The notes under the pieces were generated by a model. That model did not search any database and was not told the origin of the DNA. It was given only the letters and a program-made list of their open reading frames with translations. Of a stretch of DNA of 64,000 nt, positions 36,844 to 45,779 are shown in pieces. Position 1 is the first letter of the stretch, and each line of letters begins with the position of its first letter. A program made the position numbers and the translations under genes. The DNA is from [Clostridium] saccharolyticum WM1 (GTDB lineage Bacteria; Bacillota; Clostridia; Lachnospirales; Lachnospiraceae), in contig NC_014376.1 of NCBI RefSeq assembly GCF_000144625.1, forward strand, positions 2,914,001-2,978,000, in the 5' to 3' direction.

Positions 36844-36888
36844 GCATATGCCCATAACTATAATAATATAGTTATGGGCATATGTCAA
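36844..36888 (-). promoter_or_regulatory. Promoter and shared operator, site B (ferredoxin/DUF5320 operon)
   Basis: TTGACA (36883-36888), 17-base spacer, TATTAT (36860-36865). The arms GCATATGCCCATAACTAT (36844-36861) and ATAGTTATGGGCATATGT (36868-36885) form an 18-base inverted repeat with one mismatch around the promoter. It is the best copy of the shared operator. Confidence 0.75.
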
Positions 36889-36963
36889 TATCCATTGTTA
36901 TCTAAATTTAAATATTTTTATATTTATAAAATAATGGAAAGTTGTTCTATAGTATTTGACTGC

Positions 36964-37406
36964 TTATTTGTTATCCATATGGTTATTTTGACATTCACTA
37001 CAATATCCATACAGATATAGCTTGTGTCCTAAAATCGAGAAATTTGTTTAGCTTTCCAGCTCTTCTTCATAAAATCCTAAAGGACAGCTTTGAATCGTTA
37101 TTATTTTTTTGCATCCAACACATACCAAATAATGACTATGATTCATATTATTGTATTCAAATAACATTCTGTCATCATCCATAATATTGATTTTTTTCAC
37201 TAATTCAATATTTTCCATAGCCTCCAACGTACGATATACAGTTGATATATCTATAGCAATATTTTCTTCTTTTAATAATTTATATTTTGTTCTGCCGATA
37301 TTGGCTGACTGCTTTTTGTCAATATATCCAAAATTGCTTTCCGACTTTTTGTCCTTCTCAATCAGTTCTCGATAAATTTTTCTTCATAATTTGTGATATT
37401 GCTCAA
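36964..37406 (-). pseudogene. Broken Fur-family regulator gene
   Basis: GGAGG and a TTG start at 37406. The translation has a TGA early, a one-base frameshift near SAEQ/KYKLLKEEN and a TAA after EEELES. Recognisable Fur parts: ISTVYRTLEAME (DNA-binding helix), MNHSHYLVCVGCKK and CSEC (structural zinc). A second, intact Fur-family gene is at 39.2 kb. Confidence 0.8.
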
Positions 37407-37470
37407 TGACCTATTCCTCCTTATTGATCCAATTGTGATTATTCAGCCACAGCGGTTTTTACTAATTATT

Positions 37471-37575
37471 TCAAACAGCCTTTATATTGTTTGTTTTTAT
37501 CCGTCTGCGAATTGCACGAATTCCCGCCAATAAAGCATTTTGTAAAAACTGATATTCAAATAATGCACGAATCAA
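37471..37575 (-). pseudogene. 5' fragment of an ABC-3 (zinc/manganese type) permease gene
   Basis: TTG start at 37575 overlapping the stop of the ATPase remnant (TTGA). The first 18 codons (IRALFEYQFLQNALLAGI) match the N-terminus of ZnuB-type permeases; the frame then diverges and stops at 37471. Confidence 0.6.
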
Positions 37576-38196
37576 TTTGTTATCCCCTCCTCATGTTCTT
37601 TTAACACTCTATGTGGTACTCCATGAGCAATTAAGTCAACCGGACATCCATATAATTCATTTACAATATGTTCATTTAATTCCGGCTCTCCATGATAAAC
37701 CAAGCTTCCATTTAAGCAGGCTAACCTTCGAACTTTTGATGAAATGGCTAAAAGATCATGAGTAACAAGCACAATTGTCATTTTTTTGTTTAAAGCTTCA
37801 AGCAAATCATAAATTTGATCTCTTGAGCTTGCATCAACACTTGCAGTTGGTTCATCTAAAAGCAAAATTTCAGGATTAATAGTAAGTGCTCTTGCAATTA
37901 GGAGTCTTTGAAATTCACCTCCTGATAATGCTGAAATCTGCCTGTTTGCTAATCTTACAATCCCAACACGTTTTAACTGTTCGTACGATATCTCTTTATC
38001 CGCATTTGAATATTTCATAAATGGAGACACCCCAGGCTTAATCCTTCCCGTTAACACAACTTCAAGTGCAGATATCGGAAACCGTCTGTCCATTGTTGCA
38101 AATTGGGGTACATAACCTACGGAAGATCTGTTTTTATTAAGTTTCTTCCCATAAATTTGTATTTTTCCACTCGTTATCGGAGTCAATCCTAAAACA
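37572..38196 (-). pseudogene. ABC transporter ATPase lacking its Walker A half
   Basis: Reads VLGLTPITSGKIQIYG through GYVPQF (Q-loop), LSGGEFQRLLIARAL (signature), LLLDEPTASVD (Walker B) and VTHDL (H-loop), a ZnuC-type ATPase. The first ~40 residues, including the Walker A loop, are missing because a deletion at about 38197 joins it to the binding-protein gene. Cannot bind ATP normally. Confidence 0.85.
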
Positions 38197-38601
38197 GTGT
38201 GGATCTCTTTCTCCTGATTCAAAAGTCCTATCTTCATAGATATCTACAACTTTATTCTCTAATGAGATTACTTTTACATCACCGACATTAGGTAATATAT
38301 TCGCCTCTTCTGTTGGTACTCCTATTGAAAAATAAACGGAAGCCTTATTGAATTTCTCCATTTCCATTGGTGTTGGCTCGTAATTTTCCGGACTGCTGCC
38401 GGGTGGTATCAGAGTAACTACTTCAACCAGCTCTCCACATACTGCTTCCACGAATGTTTTTTCAGGTACTATACTAACTGCTACAATTAATTTATCCCCC
38501 TTTTCACCTTCTGTTTCTGTTTGAGTACAAGCAGTCAAAAATGCCGCATATGTTATTCCAATAATAAAAAGTATAATACGTTTCTTTTTATAACTCTTCA
38601 T
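38197..38601 (-). pseudogene. N-terminal half of a zinc/manganese-type binding lipoprotein gene
   Basis: Signal peptide with lipobox FLTACTQ, then the ZnuA-like segment SIVPEKTFVEAVCGELVEV, PPGSSPENYEPTP and ERDPH, just before the metal-binding loop that would follow. The rest is deleted into the ATPase gene. Under promoter/operator site C. Confidence 0.85.
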
Positions 38602-38701
38602 AGCACCCCCTCTTCTTACAATATTTTTATAGCATACATAATGAATCAGCTGACTGTTTCACTTGTTATGAATTGTCTTATTGCAATTCATTTGCATTAT
38701 T

Positions 38702-38730
38702 ATTCTAATCTCATTATGAGCATATGTCAA
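38702..38730 (-). promoter_or_regulatory. Promoter and shared operator, site C (metal ABC operon remnant)
   Basis: TTGACA (38725-38730), 17-base spacer, TAGAAT (38702-38707). The spacer carries TATGCTCATAATGAG (38710-38724), an inverted CTCAT/ATGAG pair. Confidence 0.65.
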
Positions 38731-38806
38731 TATATTAAGTGGTACTCTATTATATTCACTTAAAAAAAGACCAAATTCTTTTATATAGAACTTAGTCTTT
38801 TACTGT

Positions 38807-39057
38807 TCAAATTACCATATCGCATTTCTCTTTTATATTAAATTCCAAAAAATAAGTATTCTCCTTTGGAATCCATTCTTCAATATACCTCTGATACATT
38901 AAATCACCATTTCTTTTTAGTATTCGATTTTTTTGCTCTATTTTACCAATCTGCAAAAAATCTTTAAGTCATAATTGCTAGATAAAGTAGGATGCATACT
39001 ATATGATCCCTCAATTTCCCTTTCTAAGAAAGTTTTATAATCATTTTCTACAATCAT
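38807..39057 (-). pseudogene. Frameshifted remnant resembling a GyrI-like effector domain
   Basis: From ATG 39057 one frame runs MIVENDYKTFLEREIEGSYSM and stops; a second frame continues with LMYQRYIEEWIPKENTYFLEF to a TGA at 38807. The YxRYxxEWxP pattern resembles AraC-type effector-binding (GyrI-like) domains. One frameshift at about 38948. Family assignment is tentative. The remaining bases of 38602-39203 hold only promoter site C and a terminator. Confidence 0.4.
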
Positions 39058-39148
39058 TATTCATTTTACTGCAACCAACTTTTAATAAACTATAAATTTG
39101 ACATTATCTTTTATCCTTTTTATAGTGACGTAGATATGTATTATTTGA

Positions 39149-39185
39149 TTTTCCTAAGGGCACAAAATATGCGTCCTTAGGAAAA
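39149..39185 (-). terminator. Terminator after the Fur-family gene
   Basis: TTTTCCTAAGG (39149-39159) pairs perfectly with CCTTAGGAAAA (39175-39185), 15-base loop, 19 bases after the Fur stop. Confidence 0.7.
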
Positions 39186-39203
39186 CCTTCAGATCTTCTC
39201 GCT

Positions 39204-39662
39204 TTAATTGGCATTGGAAGCTAGTTCTTCTTTGCATTTTTTACAGAGTCCTAATAACGTTATATTTGCATCCTTTACTTCAAGTCCTTTCTTCTGCTCC
39301 ACCCTTTGATTTAATTTAATATAGTCTAAGTTAATGTCGACGTCATCAATGTCAACCATAGCATTACAGTTGGAACATTTAAAATGAATATGCAAAGGTT
39401 TTCTGCTAAATATTTTTAGTTCATAATAATTTATACCACCTATCGGTATTACTTTTACTATTCCTAATTTCACAAATATCTTGAGACTTCTGTATACTGT
39501 CGCCAACCCAATTTTTTCTTCTTTCAAATGCTGGTATATTTCTTCTGCAGTTAAATGGCACGAAGAATTCATCAACTCAATTAATATTAATTCTTTCTGC
39601 TTGGTGTTCTTAATTCCATGATTAGATAAGATTTCTTGATACCATAATAGATTTTCGCTCAA
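39204..39662 (-). CDS. Fur-family metal-responsive regulator
   Basis: About 152 residues. Winged helix with LTAEEIYQHLKEEKIGLATVYRSLKIF, metal-site HIHFKCSNC and CKKCKEE zinc motifs. TTG 39662 with AAGAAAGG eight bases upstream is the preferred start; GTG 39671 overlaps that site. Last gene of the operon NifX, ATPase 1, ATPase 2-NifX, Fur. Sub-type (Fur, Zur or PerR) cannot be fixed; it is a candidate for the shared operator. Confidence 0.88.
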   Translation of the reverse strand: MSENLLWYQEILSNHGIKNTKQKELILIELMNSSCHLTAEEIYQHLKEEKIGLATVYRSLKIFVKLGIVKVIPIGGINYYELKIFSRKPLHIHFKCSNCNAMVDIDDVDINLDYIKLNQRVEQKKGLEVKDANITLLGLCKKCKEELASNAN

Positions 39663-39676
39663 GCAGATCACCTTTC

Positions 39677-40927
39677 TTAATCGTTACAATGGCCTTCGTG
39701 TGAATGTTCTGTACATACACTGCCTGTAGATTTTAACACTCCGCCGATAAATTGTTTTACAATATCATCTGCTATCCCTTGTGCTCCGACAACAACTTCA
39801 ATTCCGTTTTCTATAAATAATTGCTGAGCAGCTTCACCCATACCTCCGGCTATTATGACATTCGCCTTCTGCTCTTTTAAAAAGACCGGAAGATATCCCG
39901 GTTTATGTCCCGGGTTTGCAACAAAAGACTTGTTCACCACTTCAACATTATCAACGTCATATAAAGTAAATCCTTCACAATGTCCAAAATGTCCACTAAC
40001 CATACTTCCATCACTTGCTACTGCTACTCTCATCATTACATTCCTCCAATTATGATTTGTATTGTTTTGCATTTTTGTTATTACCATATAACTATTCATT
40101 CGAAGCCACATTTCCTCAATTGCTTTTCTGGCAGAGCTATCTTCAAATTCAGTAATCGGCTTTAAGGTATTAACAGATTCCATAACCTTTTTATCAAATG
40201 GTATTTTTCCTGCAACAAAAAGCTTCTTATCCTCTGCAAAAGCCTCAATCTGAGCTGTCATATCAGAATTGATATCATACTTATTGATGCAGATCATAAC
40301 CCGCGTTTCAAAGCGTTCAGAAAGTTCTAAAATTCTTTTCAAATCATCCAGTCCTGATTTCGTCGGCTCTGTTACGATTAATGCAACATCTGTTTCGGTA
40401 ATAGAAGCAATTACGGAGCATCCGATCCCTGGAGAGCCATCAATAATCGTGATGTTCTTGCCATCTTCAAAACGCTTTACATTTTTTCTAAGATACGTTA
40501 CCAGTTTACCAGAGCCATCACTTCCGACTCCCATCATCGCTCGAGAAATAATTCCTTTCTCAGTTTTTGTTAAGAATACATCTGCTGTCTTTTCTTCCAC
40601 TAGAGAAATCGCATTTTGCGGGCACACGACTTTGCAAGCTCCGCATCCTTCACAGCTGAATAAATCGATCGTACAATTTTTAATTGCACCGAACTTACAA
40701 ACCTCTTCGCAGATTTCACAATTGATACAAAGACTTCTATTTATCCTGGCTTTTTTCCCGCCGTAAAAGTTTTTCTTTTCAATATCCGTTCCTTTATAAA
40801 ACAGATATAAATTAGGTGCATCTACATCACAGTCAACTTTGATTACTTTTTTGGCAATCTCAGATAAAGCTGCAACTACAGTCGTTTTTCCGGTGCCGCC
40901 TTTTCCGCTTAATACAGATATCACCAT
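39677..40927 (-). CDS. MinD-like ATPase with ferredoxin insert, continuous with a NifX/NifB-type domain
   Basis: 416 codons. Residues 1-~290: Walker A SGKGGTGKTT, then a 2[4Fe-4S] insert (CINCEICEEVCK, CEGCGACKVVCP) and IIDGSPGIGCS. Residues ~299-416: dinitrogenase iron-molybdenum cofactor-binding domain (VAVASDGSMVSGHFGHCEGF, IIAGGMGEAAQQLF) with a His/Cys tail. GGAGG lies just before ATG 40036 (and 40033), so the NifX part is probably also made alone. Overlaps the upstream ATPase gene by seven bases. Probably moves or assembles Fe-S or metal clusters; nitrogenase itself is not present. Confidence 0.9.
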   Translation of the reverse strand: MVISVLSGKGGTGKTTVVAALSEIAKKVIKVDCDVDAPNLYLFYKGTDIEKKNFYGGKKARINRSLCINCEICEEVCKFGAIKNCTIDLFSCEGCGACKVVCPQNAISLVEEKTADVFLTKTEKGIISRAMMGVGSDGSGKLVTYLRKNVKRFEDGKNITIIDGSPGIGCSVIASITETDVALIVTEPTKSGLDDLKRILELSERFETRVMICINKYDINSDMTAQIEAFAEDKKLFVAGKIPFDKKVMESVNTLKPITEFEDSSARKAIEEMWLRMNSYMVITKMQNNTNHNWRNVMMRVAVASDGSMVSGHFGHCEGFTLYDVDNVEVVNKSFVANPGHKPGYLPVFLKEQKANVIIAGGMGEAAQQLFIENGIEVVVGAQGIADDIVKQFIGGVLKSTGSVCTEHSHEGHCND

Positions 40928-41748
40928 GAGAATGCCTCCTTTATCTTTTCTGCTATCTGGTAAAATATTTTTTTATGAGCTTCATCTTCACACAACATAA
41001 TTCCTTTTGAATATAATGCTGCAGCTTCCATGCTATAAGGGATAGTTCCAAATAAAGTAATATTGTTTTTCCTGCAATAACTCTTAATCATATTTTCTGT
41101 TCCATCATCTTTATTAATTATGATTCCATATGGTATATGATAAAGCTTTACAAGTTCAACAGCCATATTAAGATCATGTAATCCAAATTCAGATGGTTCT
41201 GTAACCAGAATTGCTTCATCTGCATATTTCAGGGCGTTGACTACATTACAGGAAGTACCCGGCGGGCAATCAATCAAATGATCTTCTTCTGGTAAATTGA
41301 CAAGAAGTTTACGAATCACGGGCACTGCCATTGGCTCACCAACATTTAAAATTCCTCTTAAACAGTTGATGTCCTTGGCGCTCCCGCTTTCCAACTTTCC
41401 AATAGAACGTTTGGCATAGAAAAGTGCACCTGTTTTGCAGACCAGCCTGCATGTACCACAGTCATGACATAATTTCTCAAAGACAACAATCTCATTCCCT
41501 GCCTTCGCCAGCGCATTAAACTGACATGCTTTTGCACAAGCTCCGCACAATACACATGTTTCCTTCTCTATGACAGGATAGCCGGCAAAAACATCTTCTC
41601 CCTTTTGGATGGAAGGATTCAGAAAAATAAATCCATTTGGCTCTTCTACATCACAATCAACATAACTTACGCCCAATGTCACTGCAAGATTAGTAGATAC
41701 CGTTGTCTTTCCGGTTCCTCCTTTTCCACTAAGTATTGCTATATTCAT
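40921..41748 (-). CDS. MinD-like ATPase with ferredoxin insert
   Basis: 275 residues. Deviant Walker A LSGKGGTGKTT at ~5-15, CVLCGACAKACQ and CHDCGTCRLVCK cluster motifs at ~67-105, LIDCPPGTSCNVV and LVTEPSEFGLHD. Paralogue of the downstream ATPase, and the two probably form a heterodimer. Such pairs are typical of DUF134/NifX clusters in anaerobes. Confidence 0.93.
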   Translation of the reverse strand: MNIAILSGKGGTGKTTVSTNLAVTLGVSYVDCDVEEPNGFIFLNPSIQKGEDVFAGYPVIEKETCVLCGACAKACQFNALAKAGNEIVVFEKLCHDCGTCRLVCKTGALFYAKRSIGKLESGSAKDINCLRGILNVGEPMAVPVIRKLLVNLPEEDHLIDCPPGTSCNVVNALKYADEAILVTEPSEFGLHDLNMAVELVKLYHIPYGIIINKDDGTENMIKSYCRKNNITLFGTIPYSMEAAALYSKGIMLCEDEAHKKIFYQIAEKIKEAFSW

Positions 41749-41767
41749 GTCGTTCTCCTTATAAAAG

Positions 41768-42130
41768 CTATTTCATACCGTGATGCGCATTTCCTGCCGT
41801 ACTGATCTCGAACAACTGGTTCTTTTGAAACATCTCAACCACTCTATATATTGGAAGTGCTTCACAGCTGTATGCTTTTATTTCTGCTTTTTCTATAAGC
41901 TCAAATGCATTCGGGCCTAAATTCCCTGTTATAATTACCGACACATTTTCTTCTATCACCTGACTTGCAGCTGCAATCCCTGCTCCTCCCCCTGAAGATA
42001 CTCCATTGTTATTGATAACCTTATAGTCCCCAGTCTCTGTGTTAAAAATTTGAAAATAGTCACACCTTCCGAACCTTCTATCCAAAAGGCTTTCTTTATG
42101 CTGACCTGTTGCTGATATTGCAATTTTCAT
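41768..42130 (-). CDS. NifX/NifB-type cofactor-binding domain protein
   Basis: 120 residues, a single dinitrogenase iron-molybdenum cofactor domain: MKIAISATGQHKESLLDRRFGRCDYF, then VIITGNLGPNAFELI and HHGMK at the end. GAGGT lies upstream of the ATG. First gene of the operon, after promoter/operator site D. Used for metal cluster handling, not necessarily nitrogen fixation. Confidence 0.93.
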   Translation of the reverse strand: MKIAISATGQHKESLLDRRFGRCDYFQIFNTETGDYKVINNNGVSSGGGAGIAAASQVIEENVSVIITGNLGPNAFELIEKAEIKAYSCEALPIYRVVEMFQKNQLFEISTAGNAHHGMK

Positions 42131-42158
42131 TTTGCTACCTCACTTTCACAACTATTAT

Positions 42159-42208
42159 TATGGGCATATGCTAATTATTATATTACTATTACTATTGGTT
42201 TTTGTCAA
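42159..42208 (-). promoter_or_regulatory. Promoter and shared operator, site D (NifX/ATPase operon)
   Basis: TTGACA (42203-42208), 17-base spacer, TAATAT (42180-42185). The motif GCATATGCCCATAA (42159-42172) lies just downstream of the -10, unlike the other sites, where it fills the spacer. Confidence 0.6.
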
Positions 42209-42253
42209 ATGACAATTATAATAAATTGATATTTCTTTCAGTAGCTTATTTTA

Positions 42254-43450
42254 TTAAAGATTAACCAAATACTTATTAAACAGCTCTTCCTTGTCCAATT
42301 TTTCCCATGGCAAATTTAGATCATTTCTTCCAAAATGCCCATACACAGCTGTCTGTTTGTATATTGGTCTTCTTAAATCTAACATTTTTATAATACCAGC
42401 AGGTCTCAGGTCAAAATTATTTCTGATAATTTCTATTAATTTTTCATCTGAAACTTTTCCTGTTCCAAATGTATCTACCATAATAGAAGTTGGATGCGCC
42501 ACACCGATTGCATAAGAAAGTTGTATCTCACACTTGTCTGCAAGTCCTGATGCTACTATATTCTTCGCCACATAGCGCGCTGCATATGCTGCCGATCTAT
42601 CTACCTTGGTACAATCTTTTCCTGAAAAAGCACCACCGCCATGACGAGCATAACCTCCATAAGTATCCACAATAATTTTTCTACCTGTAAGACCACGATC
42701 TCCACATGGACCACCAACAACAAATCTCCCAGTGGGATTTATAAAGTATTTTGTCTTCTCATCAATTAATTCTCTTGGAATAATAGGGTCAAGTACGAAC
42801 CTTTTAATATCTTCATGTATTTTAGTCTGTGCAATGTTCGGATCATGTTGAGCAGAATGAACAACCGCACTTATGTGAATTGGTTTTCCTTTTTCATCAT
42901 ACTCTACTGTTACCTGTGATTTCCCATCTGGTCTTAAATATGTTAAAATTCCATCCTTACGAACTTTCGTAAGCTGCCCGCATAATTTATGTGCAAGTGC
43001 TATTGGATACGGGAGATACTCTGCTGTTTCATTCGTTGCATACCCAAACATCATTCCCTGATCACCTGCACCACTTGTTTCGATTTCTTCATCTGACATA
43101 CTATTCTCTTTTGCTTCAAGTGCTTTATTAACTCCCATAGCAATATCTTCTGATTGTTTATCTAGTTTAACAACAACTTCACATGTGTTACCATCAAATC
43201 CATAACCCTCTTTATCATATCCAATATCTAAAACGGTCTTACGAACAATATGTTCTACATTAATTTTTGCATCTGTTGTAATTTCCCCCATGACTAATAC
43301 AAAACCTGTATTCGTACAAGTTTCACAGGCGACTCTGCTCATGGGGTCTTGCTCCAATAGCGCATCTAATATTGCATCAGATACCTGATCACATAATTTA
43401 TCTGGATGTCCCTCTGTAACCGACTCTGATGTAAATAATCTTTTTTCCAT
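42254..43450 (-). CDS. metK: S-adenosylmethionine synthetase
   Basis: 398 residues, full length. Signatures [58 protein letters not shown] and the C-terminal dimer region. Makes SAM from methionine and ATP. GGAGG eight bases upstream of the ATG. No SAM riboswitch was seen upstream. Confidence 0.97.
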   Translation of the reverse strand: MEKRLFTSESVTEGHPDKLCDQVSDAILDALLEQDPMSRVACETCTNTGFVLVMGEITTDAKINVEHIVRKTVLDIGYDKEGYGFDGNTCEVVVKLDKQSEDIAMGVNKALEAKENSMSDEEIETSGAGDQGMMFGYATNETAEYLPYPIALAHKLCGQLTKVRKDGILTYLRPDGKSQVTVEYDEKGKPIHISAVVHSAQHDPNIAQTKIHEDIKRFVLDPIIPRELIDEKTKYFINPTGRFVVGGPCGDRGLTGRKIIVDTYGGYARHGGGAFSGKDCTKVDRSAAYAARYVAKNIVASGLADKCEIQLSYAIGVAHPTSIMVDTFGTGKVSDEKLIEIIRNNFDLRPAGIIKMLDLRRPIYKQTAVYGHFGRNDLNLPWEKLDKEELFNKYLVNL

Positions 43451-43483
43451 TCCATTTTCCTCCGTATATTAAAAGTATGTTAT

Positions 43484-43612
43484 TCATAAATAGAAATTGC
43501 TTTCTCTAATTTTTATACTATGTATTGGTGTTGAAACAAGGTCTATTGCTGTTTCGCCTGCTATCATTTCTGATATTGTTATTTCTTTCGTATCTTCTGG
43601 CATCTTAATCAT
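43484..43612 (-). CDS. Short open frame upstream of metK
   Basis: 42 codons from ATG 43612 to TGA 43484, starting MIKMPEDTKEITISEM. Ends 34 bases before the metK start on the same strand. No clear ribosome site. Could be a small protein or the tail of a lost gene; not recognised. Confidence 0.3.
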   Translation of the reverse strand: MIKMPEDTKEITISEMIAGETAIDLVSTPIHSIKIRESNFYL

Positions 43613-43665
43613 ATTCACTACTATTTTCTATACAATATTGCCTCAAAAGAGAATACATCTGGAAT

Positions 43666-44089
43666 TTAAGCTTCTGCATTAATTGGTTTTAGATGTTTAT
43701 TAGTCCATGCATGCATCGTTTTTCCAGTTGCTAATATTTTTTGATTAGAGGCATTTATTACCTGGTAAGAAAAAATGACACGAACTTTTGCAATGGAATC
43801 TAACTTTGTTTTTACAATTATCTCATCCTCATATCGTGCAGGGCTTTTAAACCTGCAGTTCATTTCATATAATGGCAGTAATACATCGCTTTCTTCTATT
43901 TGTCCAATGGATAATCTAATTTTAGCAAAGAAATCAGTTCTACCGGCTTCAAACCATACAGCATAATTAATGATGAACAATTTTCATCAGATCAGTTTCT
44001 GAATATCTCACAACAAATTTTGTTTCAATACTTCTATCCACTCCTTCCTCTATATAAACCATTAAACTATCTTTTATGTCATCATCCAT
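43666..44089 (-). pseudogene. YbgC-like acyl-CoA thioesterase with a frameshift
   Basis: The hot-dog thioesterase is readable in two frames. The 5' frame (ATG 44089) ends VVRYSETDLMKIVHH and stops; the 3' frame continues NYAVWFEAGRTDFF, CRFKSPARYEDEI and TGKTMHAW to 43666. In intact genes VHHSNY is continuous, so one or two bases are lost at about 43985. Catalytic Asp is in ETD. Confidence 0.75.
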
Positions 44090-44114
44090 ACATATTTATC
44101 TCTCTTTCATCAAT

Positions 44115-44575
44115 TTAATCATGACAATAGAAGGTTCGTAAAACGTGTTTTCTATCCTTTGGCCGGTTGCTGTAATTGCCATGCTTTTTCATAATTGCAC
44201 ATTCTATTCTTTTCTTCTGTAGTATACAGCTAGTTTCATTTGGTTCCTTTATATTGCCGTTCGTAAAAAATGCATTAGCATGACAACCACCTGAGCAAAA
44301 TAGTTTTGCCCAGCATTCCCTGCACTTCTCTTTTTCAAAAACAGTATTTTCTTTCAATTCCTTACATAACCGATTATTTGAAATGCCTGAATATATATCA
44401 CCAACTATAAATTCATCTTGTCCGACAAATTGATGGCATGGATATAATTTCCCTTCCGGAGATACTGCAAGGTACTCATACCCTGCTCCGCATGCAGTAA
44501 TTCTTTTAAATAAGCATGGTCCATCCTCAAGATTAATATTAAAGTGATAAAACCGGAATTTATCATCTGATTTGT
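44115..44575 (-). pseudogene. C-terminal fragment of a SCIFF-type radical SAM maturase
   Basis: SPASM-domain part only: DKFRFYHFNINLEDGPC, CGAGYEYLAVSPEGKLYPCHQFVGQ, CRECWAKLFCSGGCHANAFF, CILQKKRIECAIM. These are hallmarks of the maturase that crosslinks the SCIFF six-cysteine peptide in Clostridia. The radical SAM domain is missing; at about 44575 the sequence joins out of frame to the rhodanese remnant. Confidence 0.8.
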
Positions 44576-45200
44576 TTAATGTGTCCGCGCTTGAATTCAT
44601 ACATTTCTCTTACATCGATGATGATATTATTATTTTCAACAAGCTCTCTGACCCTATCAACATTCACCTGTTTAAAGTCACCATTTAAAAGGTTAGATCC
44701 TACATATCCTGCGTAATTTACAATATCCTTTGCAGTTGTAAACGGAGGTGCATAGCTTAATTCCAAGTCTTTTAAATCTTCTACTGTTCCGCCGAACTTA
44801 ATGGCAGTAGCAACAATATCAATGCGTTTTGTAACATCACCCCTGCCAATTGCCTGAGCGCCTAAAAATTCTTCCTGTCGGTACTTCAAACAGAAGTTTA
44901 AAATGCATCGTTGCCGCATCCGGCATGATTCCTACTTTATCAGATAGAATTATGCGTACAATATCATAATTTATTTTTATATTAAGAGCTTTAATCAAAG
45001 ATTCATTTAATCCGATAGACGCACCATTATATTCAAATACTTTAATTGCAGAAGATCCAATATACCCTTTGTTCAATGTACTCTTATGATTGATATGATC
45101 CGCAACGGATCTTGCTTGCTTTAATGCGGGACCGGCTAATGATAATTTTGTCATCGTATGGGTTAATGCATGATAAACTTCGATTACATCACCGACTGCA
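44570..45200 (-). pseudogene. CoA-disulfide reductase-rhodanese gene remnant
   Basis: Starts abruptly at YAVGDVIEVYHALTHT (FAD motif) joined to a VirD4 fragment at ~45200, continues LAGPALKQARSVADHI and GIMPDAATMHFKLLFE, changes frame near 44880 and goes on GAQAIGRGDVTKRIDI to the rhodanese start (VREMYEFKRGHIK). The rhodanese active cysteine and the N-terminal FAD and NAD domains are missing. Confidence 0.8.
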
Positions 45201-45660
45201 TAAAGTTCTTATCGAGCTGTGCAAAGGACTGAATAATTGGTATCACTGAAATTCTTCGTGACCTGCCTGCAGACAACATCATTTCAAAGGATTCAATTTT
45301 GGGAATGGTTCCAATCTCATCTGCATAAATCATCACCCGGTTCGGCAGCTTCCCACCATTTTCATCTGCTATTGTAAGCATTTCACGATAGAATTGCTGT
45401 AAAAATAGTGACACCATTAAATATTTTGTATTATCTTCCTCTGGAAGGCTGAGAAAGATTGCTGACTTTTCCTTACAAAATGTTTCTGCATCAATAGCTG
45501 TTTCAAAACAGAGAATTTGTTCCATTTCTGAATCTAAAAATGTATTCAGTCTTGATAAAACAGTCGAAAGTACGGATGCCATTGCCTGTTCAGAAGAATT
45601 GAGAGCAGCTCCTGCAAACCACTTAGCTTTATGAGTGGACGGAAGTTTATCCATTAACAA
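45184..45660 (-). pseudogene. Conjugative coupling protein (VirD4/TraG-like) fragment
   Basis: 158 codons. Includes AKWFAGAALNSSEQAMASVL, IFLSLPEEDNTKYLMVSLFLQQFYREML, VMIYADEIGTIPKIESFEMMLSAGRSRRISV and the QSFAQLDK box, the middle of TraG-type ATPases. Both ends are missing; the 3' end runs into the CoA-disulfide reductase remnant and the 5' end into a DUF6103 remnant. Confidence 0.85.
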
Positions 45661-45779
45661 CTATGCCCCTGCAATTCCTTCTCCACCGTGGTACCTTTTT
45701 CATCCATATAAAATTTTAGAGCCTCCAGTTTATCTTTTGGAAAGCTCACCTGCAGTACCGCTTTTATTCATGTTTTCAT
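45654..45779 (-). pseudogene. DUF6103-family remnant
   Basis: After ATG-AAA-ACA-TGA the frame reads KAVLQVSFPKDKLEALKFYM and DEKGTTVEKELQGH, matching the N-terminal part of DUF6103 proteins of conjugative transposons, then ends at TAA 45654 where it meets the VirD4 fragment. Nonsense at codon 4 plus a 3' deletion. Confidence 0.65.

Noticed and set aside
39677..42130. Nitrogen fixation cluster
   Set aside because: NifX and NifU-like names aside, no nitrogenase or nifB radical SAM gene is present.
43451..43665. SAM riboswitch upstream of metK
   Set aside because: No conserved SAM-I core (kink-turn, pseudoknot stems) could be found; the region holds a short open frame instead.
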